A stretch of 64,000 bases of DNA from Pseudocercospora fijiensis CIRAD86 (taxonomy: Eukaryota > Ascomycota > Dothideomycetes > Mycosphaerellales > Mycosphaerellaceae): the NCBI RefSeq assembly GCF_000340215.1, contig NW_006921532.1, positions 11,447,501 to 11,511,500 on the forward strand, written 5' to 3'. Below the pieces are notes generated by a model. The model was not told the DNA's origin and searched no databases. It saw nothing but the letters and a program-made list of their open reading frames with translations. Position numbers and translations under genes: made by a program. Below, in pieces: positions 56,862-64,000 of this stretch. Every line of letters begins with the position of its first letter. Position 1 is the first letter of the stretch.

Positions 56862-57248
56862 GCCTGCTGTGGTGGTACGAGAAAGGCTCGATGTTTTCGT
56901 TGAGGGCGGGATGCCATTTCAGCCTACCGGTGACATGACTGGCTTACAGTAAGTAAGCTGCTTACCAAGATCTTGGCCTGCAGCGTCTTGGTGAGTCTCA
57001 CGCATTCGTTGTACTTGTACTTGTACTTTGTTTAGACAAGCGGCAAGATCGTGTGAAAAGTGTTTGTCATCGTCGTCGGCACCCCTCGGCCCGATCTTGG
57101 TTCGCAACTTCCCTGCTCGCTTCGTCATCACAGCTTGCTTGCCTGCAGGCTACCACATTATTCACGACTGCTCTTCTGCTTTGGTATGACCTGTGTCGAC
57201 CTTTACTCTGCAAATACTCCCGGAGAAAGCACAAGAGATCCTACTCAG
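56862..57248. promoter_or_regulatory. Divergent promoter interval, FMO / CUE protein
   Basis: 387 bp between divergent starts; the CUE frame is open upstream of its chosen ATG, but that part shows no protein-like character. Confidence 0.45.
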
Positions 57249-57689
57249 ATGTCAAACCAAGGCTGGTACGGCGGCCAAGCGCCGCAAGATCAGCACATCC
57301 CGTCAAACAATCCATGGGCGAACGAGGTGTCGCAGCAGCCGCAGCAACAGCAATACCAATATCAACACCAGCAGCAACCGCAACCGCAGCAGCAGAGTCA
57401 AGGAGGCTTCGAGCCGCCGCCAGGGCCGCCTCCGCGAAGAACAGACACTTTCAACGAGGAAAGATTCATTCCTGCGAACGAGCGCGGCGAGCAGCGCGAA
57501 GCAATGGAAGCCTTCGAGATGAACCGCTCGAAACCAGAGTCGCAGACCGACAAGGACGTTGCGCAGTTACAGCATGAATTTCCGAAGATCGATGGCTCTT
57601 TGATCGCAGCATTGTATGGTGACTCGCAGTCGCTGTCTGCTACAAGGGAAATGCTGGTGGAGCTGAATGAGTCTCAACAAGGGCAATGA
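57249..57689 (+). CDS. CUE-domain protein, Gln-rich
   Basis: 146 residues starting at MSNQGWYGGQAP; the frame is open 63 codons further up, but the preceding sequence looks like leader. After a Gln-rich region (about 30-56) and a Pro run (FEPPPGPPPRR), the C-terminus carries a CUE-like helical domain: DVAQLQHEFPKIDGSLIAALY with a following GDSQSLSATREMLVEL. CUE domains bind mono-ubiquitin; the hydrophobic FP and LL-type positions are present in altered form. Similar small fungal CUE proteins are uncharacterised. Single exon. Confidence 0.75.
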   Translation: MSNQGWYGGQAPQDQHIPSNNPWANEVSQQPQQQQYQYQHQQQPQPQQQSQGGFEPPPGPPPRRTDTFNEERFIPANERGEQREAMEAFEMNRSKPESQTDKDVAQLQHEFPKIDGSLIAALYGDSQSLSATREMLVELNESQQGQ

Positions 57690-58514
57690 TAATATGGCCT
57701 AGTCGCTGCGCGTGGAATGAGTGACTGCTTGGCTTGCTCAAGGCACGGTCAATAATATCTTTGGATGGTGAACGGCCGATACTGGAGAGAACGAGATGCC
57801 ATTGTACGACTATTGGACCTGATTTTGGACACGTCTGCAAAATGCATTCTGTTATCTTGCAGCTCCATCCATTCCTTCCGCCTGCCCTGCGTCAAATTTT
57901 TGGCACATCTTTGCCTTTGATGAATGCGAGAATCATGTTACAAATTGCCCCTCGAATGCATATGGCATGCTATTGACAAGATTTTCGGGCATGCTATCCT
58001 CGGATGAACGTGCTCACGATTTGCTGAGCAACTTCCGCTTTACGTACTGGCACGAATATTGGATGCGAGGTCGTAACTGTCAAGCGCGACGCTTGCATGC
58101 AGGCTTTGTGGCAGCTGAGTTGCACCACAATCTATCATCCAATGTGTCGTGAAAGTGGTCGCTGTCGAATGACGGCTTTCAATGCTGGACGAAGCACCAA
58201 ATCTATGTCCAATTGATCGGGAGGACATCTCCAACCTCGACCAGGACCTGCCAGACGTCAACCTGTTTCTCTGCGATCGAAGCACAACGAGAACCAGGCC
58301 GCACGTTCTCTCCAGACTGCCGGAGAACTGATATAGGACTGCTATCAATCATCAAGGCTCCGGCTCTGAAGCCATTCACTGCTGACCTGCGCTCTCAGGC
58401 TTTGAACGAGAGCAATCGGGAGATCAGGTGCTCGAGATACTACCTAAAAGTGAGGAAAAGAATGCAACGTTGGTCTGAAGTTTGCAAGTCGTAGCGCTCA
58501 AGAGCGTACCAAGG
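57690..58514. other. Interval between the CUE gene and the HET relic
   Basis: No intact gene. The right part may contain further decayed HET-gene sequence, but I cannot align it to the family. Confidence 0.4.
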
Positions 58515-59017
58515 TCTAAGAATGAGACCATCTCCTACACCTCGGGACATCCTACACCTTGCCACAGGCTTGTGGTAAATGGTCAGACAGTCCTTGTGCC
58601 TATCAGTACAAAGCTAGCTCTCCAATGCGTAGCTCTTGCAGGGAAGACTCGGACTTCGAAGCGACTTACGCTGGATTTGAGTACATTTTGTCTTGATGTG
58701 CTATTTCGTCGACCATGCCAGACATGCTATCACGTTCCAATGAGGTTCATGCCTCGGATCCACGCGACCGAGTCTTTGGTCTCCTATATGTAGGCCTGCT
58801 ATACCCGGATGCCAGGATCCCAGACTTGTTAAGGCCATCTTGCGACAAGACTTTCAAGGATGTGTTTCAAGACGCAATGCGATACTTCATTGAGATTGAA
58901 AATGATACTAGATCTTTCGCGCAACTACGTCACAAGGACGTTACATGTACATGTACTTCACTACCACTTCATGCACGGACAGTTCGAAGGCTACTCGAGC
59001 CTTTCCAAAATCTATAA
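58515..59017 (+). pseudogene. Broken HET-domain (heterokaryon incompatibility) gene
   Basis: Two recognisable pieces in different frames. 58530-58660 reads ISYTSGHPTPCHRLVVNGQT, the opening of the HET domain (normally LSYTWG), then VLVPISTKLALQCVAL. From about 58715 in another frame comes the later HET block ASDPRDRVFGLLYVG, DAMRYFIEIE and downstream residues. The central part with the usual WIDALCINQ motif is missing or unrecognisable and the frame is broken, so it cannot give a normal protein. HET proteins trigger cell death on fusion of unlike fungal strains; many genomes hold decayed copies. Confidence 0.75.
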
Positions 59018-59508
59018 TGCACGCTACAGGCTGGAAAAAAGCGACTTTACAACATCGTCCGCGCCAGGTACCAGTCTCAACCCAGATTGATGCTCCTCTC
59101 TGGCATTAATGTCGATAACGATCAATACTGGCCCGGCTCTCCTGTGCATCACATCTGCCAGCGTCTATATTGCTGGCCGAGATCAGGACAGAAACGAGCC
59201 TGCCAAGCCGGTGCAATGACGGCTTCGGGTCTGGCATAGCCGAGATATATTAGTTCACCACTTCTCTCCGCTCCTGCCTCTGCATTGCCATCGATGCAGT
59301 CGGCCGCGTTAGTGTGATGAACATGCCCCGCTCAAAGGATCTCTTCGGAGTCACGTTGGACTTGCTGGCAGGAGTGGGCTGCGGCTAAGGCGATGATGCA
59401 CTATTCGGCAGTCGAATATGGGATCTCATCATGGACAAGCTTATACGAGCCTTTTGCTTTATCAAAATGGATGAACAGAAATCTTGAGCAAACCTTCTTG
59501 CCTCCACG
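59018..59508. other. Promoter side of the esterase
   Basis: 491 bp; no gene recognised. It may include the C-terminal decay products of the HET relic on its left. Confidence 0.45.
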
Positions 59509-60795
59509 ATGAGTTCCCGAGGTCTTTGGCTTCTTGCCTGCGTCAGCTCAGCACTGGCCGCGGTCTCTGTCGTACCATCGAATGGGTCACCTACAGGATA
59601 CAAGGTTACCATCAAATACCACAACTCAAGTGCTCAAGAGGTACAGATTGCAGGAATTCCACACTTCACGAATCAATATCAGACGACTATCACTTCTGCT
59701 GCATCATTCGATCCAACCGATTACAAACCAGGCGACTTTCCTGCTTTCACCGATGTCTCAGTCTACTCTATGGAGGCGAAAGGCGATGGCGCATTCACCT
59801 TCACCAGGCCATTGCCTTCTGGCACATATCAATACTACTTTCTGCCTGACTGTCAGAATGTCACACTTTGCGTATCTATGGACCAGGGGATCACCGATCC
59901 TGACAATCCGCCTTTCGAGACCGTTCAAGGCACCGAAGCAGGCTCGCCGTTCCAGGTTCCATACCACCCCGGATACCAATCCTACGCAGACGTCAACTTG
60001 AACTTCGACTATGCTCTCCCTGTCAGCGGCCCTCAAGGCAAAATAGTGGCCGATTTCTACCCTTCGCCTGGCGCTGTCAGCCCATCTGCAGACCTGCACG
60101 ACTTCGCTGTGTACTTGCCGCCAGGCTACGATAACAACTCAGCACACGCAGCTTATCCGCTTCTCTACCTCTCTCACGGAGGTGGTGGCGCCGCAGGTGA
60201 TTGGCAGAATCAAGGGCAGGTCAGCAACATCCTGGACCGACTCATTCTCGAAGGACACATCGAGCCAACGGTCGTGGTGATGCCAACTTTCAACGGACTC
60301 CTCAATACGTCCAATCCTTCAGCTCAAATCGTCCGACCCCTGTATCAGCAGTACTTGTTTCCATACATCGAATCGCATTACCACGTTTCCACAGACCCAG
60401 GACGCCGAGCGTTCGCGGGCCTTTCTCTGGGAAGCGCACTCACGTATGAGATGTACATCAACGCGACATCGTACTTTGGTTATTATGGACTCTTCTCCGG
60501 AGCTCTAGCACCCGGCCATCCATTGGATGATTATGTGAATACCAGCATGGCGGCGCAGAATCCCGCTTTACTAGATCGTGGTCTCACGGTCGCATATGGA
60601 CTGTTTGATATTGCATTTGATGATACTAGGCTGCTGCAAGAAGCACTGGATGGAATCGGATCGAAATATGTTTCGCGAGTCGCGCCGTTTGGTTTCCATG
60701 CTTGGAATACGTGGCAGGATGCTTTGTGGACGTTTGGGAGAACGACTTTGTGGAAAGCTAGGCCTTTGACGGATCGGGCGGGTCATGGGCAGTGA
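59509..60795 (+). CDS. Secreted esterase, esterase-D/feruloyl-esterase-like
   Basis: 428 residues, no intron. The signal peptide MSSRGLWLLACVSSALAAVS is clear. Residues about 25-165 resemble a starch-binding/isoamylase N-like beta domain; residues about 175-428 form the alpha/beta hydrolase of the putative-esterase family (feruloyl, acetyl xylan and enterochelin esterases). The nucleophile elbow is GLSLGSA with Ser306; His397 in GFHAWNTWQDAL is the likely catalytic His, and the acid is probably Asp367 or a near residue in FDIAFDD. A run of Gly (SHGGGGAAG) forms the oxyanion loop. Eight or so N-glycosylation sequons fit secretion. Likely attacks ester links in plant polysaccharides; precise substrate unknown. 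Confidence 0.9.
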   Translation: MSSRGLWLLACVSSALAAVSVVPSNGSPTGYKVTIKYHNSSAQEVQIAGIPHFTNQYQTTITSAASFDPTDYKPGDFPAFTDVSVYSMEAKGDGAFTFTRPLPSGTYQYYFLPDCQNVTLCVSMDQGITDPDNPPFETVQGTEAGSPFQVPYHPGYQSYADVNLNFDYALPVSGPQGKIVADFYPSPGAVSPSADLHDFAVYLPPGYDNNSAHAAYPLLYLSHGGGGAAGDWQNQGQVSNILDRLILEGHIEPTVVVMPTFNGLLNTSNPSAQIVRPLYQQYLFPYIESHYHVSTDPGRRAFAGLSLGSALTYEMYINATSYFGYYGLFSGALAPGHPLDDYVNTSMAAQNPALLDRGLTVAYGLFDIAFDDTRLLQEALDGIGSKYVSRVAPFGFHAWNTWQDALWTFGRTTLWKARPLTDRAGHGQ

Positions 60796-61006
60796 CATCC
60801 ACGCCTGTCGTTTCAGTAGATTGCCCAATGGTCTTCTCGAGAGCGATAATGCATTCGCCCGCAAGAATTTGAGGCATGTTTAGAGCTCAGATTTGCTCTA
60901 TGGAAATGCATGTCGCTGCCAGATGCCAAGCTTCCCGATGTCGGCTCAGGGTAGGGAGGCCCATACGTACCAGATTGTCAATACAGCACTTCTGACCGTA
61001 GCGACA
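60796..61006. other. 3' side of the esterase
   Basis: No gene; composition ordinary until the AT-rich element starts at 61007. Confidence 0.5.
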
Positions 61007-61270
61007 ACAACGCAATCTTTGCTCCTTCAAGTTCTTTTTAATATATCTTTTTATATAGAGGAGTTATAGCTTAACAATGTAGGACAAAAATACTCTAATT
61101 TGTATCTATTTTTAGAAAATAATAAAATTTCTAGTCGTTACCTATTGAATTTATAGGCTATATAGCCTAAAAGTCTAATTTAGAAGTTTAACAATTTTAG
61201 CATTTTTTAGGCCTTAGCATACTATTTTTAGTAATCTAAAATCTAGATCTTATAGTTTCATCTTATAAAA
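61007..61270 (+). repeat. Outer inverted repeat, left arm
   Basis: Pairs with 62057..62321 on the other strand with many transitions and a few small gaps. Confidence 0.75.
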
Positions 61271-62056
61271 ATCTAAATCTAAATTTATATATTATTATAT
61301 AAACTATTAGTAATATAATCTAGAAAGGAATATTATTTTCTTACTATATTCTCGTTAGTTTATCTTTTTATTTAGAAGAGCTATAGCTTAGTAATATAAG
61401 ACAAATATACTTTAACTTTTATGTATTTTTAGAAAATAACTAAAACTATTATAGCTATATACTAAGATTAGCCTAAAACTCTTAGGTAAAGATTTTAAGA
61501 TTTTAGTATTTACTAAGCCTTAGTATACTATTTTTAGTAATCTAAAACCTAGACCTAAAAGTTTTACCTAGTATAAATATATTTTGAGATTCTTATTTTA
61601 ATACGCTTACTATTAGTCTTAAAATCCTAAAGCGAATATTCTTAACAATTGTAGGCTTAGCAATTTAAAGTTTACAATTCTTAAGAATATTCTTTTCTAA
61701 GTTATAAGACTATTTATAGCTTATTTAAAGTAAAAGCTTTAATATAGATTCCTACTAGGTGAAACTATTAGGTTTAGGTTTTAGATTACTAAAAATAGTA
61801 TACTAAGGCTTAAAAAAAGCAAAAGTCTTAAAATCTTTATTCTAGAATTTTAGGCTAATCCTAGTAGATAGCTATAACAATTTTAGTAATTTTCTAATAC
61901 TAGATTAAAAATAGATTATTTTTGTCTTATATTACTAAGCTATAACTCGTCTAAAGAAAAAGATATACGAAAGGGAACCTATGAAGAATTTAAGTTTTAA
62001 ATTCTAGATTATAGAACTAATAGTAGCTATATTACGAGACAAATCTCAAAATAGAT

Positions 62057-62321
62057 TTTTATTAAGTAAAACTATAAGGCCTAGTTTTTAGATTACTAAA
62101 AATAGTATATTAAGACTCAAGAAAACGCTAAAATTCTAAAATCTCTAACTTAGAGTTTTAAGCTATATAGCTTATTAATTTAGGAGGCAACGACTAGAAA
62201 TTTTAATATTTTCTAAAAATATACATAAATTAGAGTATCTTTGTCCTATATTATTAAGCTATAACTCCTCTAGATAAAAAGATATATTAAAAAGAACTTG
62301 TAGGGGCAAAGATTGCGTTGT
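62057..62321 (-). repeat. Outer inverted repeat, right arm
   Basis: Reverse complement of the left arm at 61007..61270; ends ..GCAAAGATTGCGTTGT. Confidence 0.75.
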
Positions 62322-62599
62322 GAATTCTTTATTGACAATCTGGTGTGTATAGAGCTCCGTCTCAGGGCTGCTCGGCTCAAGGCGCAGAGCTCTCTCCGCA
62401 AGTGCGACATGAACGCATTGGCACGGTATAGTCTTCTGTAACAAACACACATGAGCATCTCGTCCTGTGTAGTCCGGTGCAATCACATCTTTCTCCACAA
62501 TAGCAAAGCTCCAGCAGCACGCGTGCGACTGATTTGTAAGAAATAGCAACTGTCGCAACTGTCCAACTCGAGCTCACTGAGCTCCGAACTCCACCACTG

Positions 62600-63772
62600 A
62601 TGTCTCGCCCAATATCGCGTCGACTATTATGCAGTCGGACAAACCACCAGATTTCTACCCGCAACTTCTCGAACACGACACGCACCCTAGCCGATCACGT
62701 CAGAATAGTCGAAGTTGGGCCAAGAGATGGACTGCAGAACGAGAAGACGGCAATATCACCAGAAACCAAGATAGAGCTCGTAAAGAGGCTAGCGAGAACA
62801 GGCCTACAAACAATTGAAGCCGGCTCCTTCGTACATCCGAAATGGGTCCCTCAAATGGCTGCCTCAGATAAGGTCCTCTCCTCCGTCCTCGAAAACCCTC
62901 CAGCTGGCGACGTGACGTATCAATGGCTTCTGCCCAATATGAAGGGCTTGCAGAACTACTTCAAAGTGATGAACCGTACGTCTCAAGCTGCAGACGGCTA
63001 TCCGACGCCGCCTCCTTCGCCCTCACATGACAGCGGGCCAGCCTCGAATACCTCAAGCTCAGATCCAAACGCCATGCCATCAGCAACATCCGGTGTCGAC
63101 GCAATGTCAAGAAAGAACGGAGGACAACGGCACGAAGTCTCGATTTTCATGGCCGCGACGGAAACTTTCAGCCAGAAAAACACAAACTGCTCAATACAAG
63201 AAAGTCTGGATAGATTCGCTCCTCTCATTCAAGAGAGCAGCGAAGCAGGATTTCCCGTCCGAGCTTACATATCCGTGGCTTTAGGCTGTCCTTTCGAAGG
63301 CCCGAATGTAGACCCTCATCGTGTCGCAGAACTCGCTGCCTCGCTCCTCGAAATCGGCGCAGATGAGATTAGCGTCGCAGATACAACGGGCATGGGCACA
63401 GCACCGCGGACGAGGAAACTTTTACAAACGCTGAAAGAAGCCGGTGTACAGAACGAGGACATCGCGATGCATTTTCACGATACGTTTGGGCAAGCTTTGA
63501 TTAATACCATGGTGTCGCTTGACCACGGCGTCAGGACGTTTGACAGTGCGGTGGGGGGTTTGGGGGGTTGTCCGTATAGTCCGGGCGCTACGGGCAATGT
63601 TGCGACGGAGGACCTTGTGTATTATCTTCATAGTCTCGGCGCGGATACGGGGCTGGATTTGGATGAGTTGAGTAGGATTGGGGCTTGGATTACGGCGGAG
63701 ATTGGGAAGGAGAATGCTTCGAGTGCTGGGAAGGCGATTTTGGCAAGGTTGAATCGTGAAGGGAGTGCCTAG
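62600..63772 (+). CDS. Hydroxymethylglutaryl-CoA lyase
   Basis: 390 residues. It cleaves HMG-CoA to acetyl-CoA and acetoacetate at the end of leucine breakdown, in mitochondria; the Arg/Ser-rich first 25 residues fit a presequence. Motifs: EVGPRDGLQNEK near the N-terminus, MAATETFSQKNTNCSIQESL, ADTTGMGTA, MHFHDTFGQAL, and the catalytic loop GGLGGCPYSPGATGN with Cys324. Residues about 130-172 form a Pro/Ser/Thr-rich insert (YPTPPPSPSHDS..) absent from animal enzymes. GTACGT at 62976 and CTCAG at 63058-63062 would allow removal of 87 bp in frame, so part of it might be an intron. No peroxisomal-type C-terminal signal; it ends GSA. Confidence 0.93.
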   Translation: MSRPISRRLLCSRTNHQISTRNFSNTTRTLADHVRIVEVGPRDGLQNEKTAISPETKIELVKRLARTGLQTIEAGSFVHPKWVPQMAASDKVLSSVLENPPAGDVTYQWLLPNMKGLQNYFKVMNRTSQAADGYPTPPPSPSHDSGPASNTSSSDPNAMPSATSGVDAMSRKNGGQRHEVSIFMAATETFSQKNTNCSIQESLDRFAPLIQESSEAGFPVRAYISVALGCPFEGPNVDPHRVAELAASLLEIGADEISVADTTGMGTAPRTRKLLQTLKEAGVQNEDIAMHFHDTFGQALINTMVSLDHGVRTFDSAVGGLGGCPYSPGATGNVATEDLVYYLHSLGADTGLDLDELSRIGAWITAEIGKENASSAGKAILARLNREGSA

Positions 63773-64000
63773 ATTCTAACGAATGAAGAAAGGCTTTCGA
63801 CATGAATGCTCAAGCCCTCTCTTAAATAGAAAATATCGTTCAAGCCCTGCAGTCTTTGTCCCACAGTAATCGAGCGAGAGTCTTAACGTAGTGGTAACCT
63901 AACTCGCGGTCGATCTTGGGTCGCTGCTATTAATCAAATCTTCAATCAAATATTTAGTTAGCAGCTTTCGCGTGCCAGAGCTCCGACTCTCCGAGGTCCT
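63773..64000. other. 3' side of the lyase gene to window end
   Basis: 228 bp, no feature recognised. Confidence 0.5.

Larger units (their letters stand above)
61007..62321. mobile_element. AT-rich palindromic (foldback-like) element of four repeated units
   Basis: The ends are inverted copies: ACAACGCAATCTTTGC at 61007 pairs with the reverse complement ending at 62321, and similarity continues for some 250 bp. Inside are two further diverged copies, so one unit occurs four times: about 61030-61300 and 61345-61600 forward, about 61740-61970 and 62050-62300 reverse. Shared landmarks are TTTTTAGTAATCTAAAA, GAGGAGTTATAGCTTA-like starts and TTAGAAAAT. No coding frame; AT content very high and TpA-rich, as after RIP. 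No clean target duplication found. A non-autonomous transposon (MITE or foldback) is likely. Confidence 0.75.

Noticed and set aside
1..64000. tRNA, rRNA genes and CRISPR arrays
   Set aside because: No cloverleaf-like T-arm in good context, no rRNA-like sequence and no regularly spaced repeats seen on reading; a covariance-model scan would be needed to exclude tRNAs formally.

Overview
The window is nuclear DNA of a filamentous ascomycete. Genes are split by short introns (49 to 83 bp) with GT..AG ends and often a CTAAC or CTGAC branch site. Housekeeping genes are clearly fungal, including anthranilate phosphoribosyltransferase TRP4, mitochondrial uL10m and a Fyv6-type protein. A 16.6 kb transposon block carries the TpA-rich, stop-riddled signature of repeat-induced point mutation (RIP). 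A Dothideomycete, perhaps a Mycosphaerella relative, is my inference from gene style; no marker here proves it.

Layout. 0.6-8 kb: APC11, a two-domain rhodanese (TUM1), a small secreted protein and an ABCG transporter with an EGF-like ectodomain. 8.04-24.66 kb: one nest of transposons. A Tc1/mariner-type element with 38-bp terminal inverted repeats and TA duplications is interrupted by a Tad1-like LINE (12-bp target duplication) and a Ty3/gypsy LTR element (145-bp LTRs, 5-bp target duplication), all heavily mutated. 25-28 kb: a 2-oxoglutarate/Fe(II) oxygenase converging on an aldoxime-dehydratase-like haem protein. 28-31.8 kb: gene-poor, with one likely 60-residue spliced gene. 31.8-42.1 kb: sphingoid-base kinase, an unknown 298-residue protein, uL10m, TRP4 and a kelch-like single-pass membrane protein.

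42.8-56.9 kb looks like a specialised-metabolite gene cluster built round an isocyanide synthase (PvcA/Dit1 type) fused to a TauD-type dioxygenase. With it are an MFS exporter-like protein, a phenol-hydroxylase-like FAD monooxygenase divergent from the synthase, a Zn2Cys6 transcription factor, and an FMO-type monooxygenase with a C-terminal DUF6314-like domain. A Fyv6-type splicing-factor gene lies inside the cluster. The reading is that the synthase makes an amino-acid-derived isonitrile, the fused and neighbouring oxygenases tailor it, the factor controls it and the MFS protein moves it; the product is unknown.

57-64 kb: a CUE-domain protein, a broken HET-domain (heterokaryon incompatibility) gene, a secreted esterase, a palindromic AT-rich element made of two direct and two inverted copies of one unit, and HMG-CoA lyase. 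I saw no tRNA, rRNA or CRISPR array.
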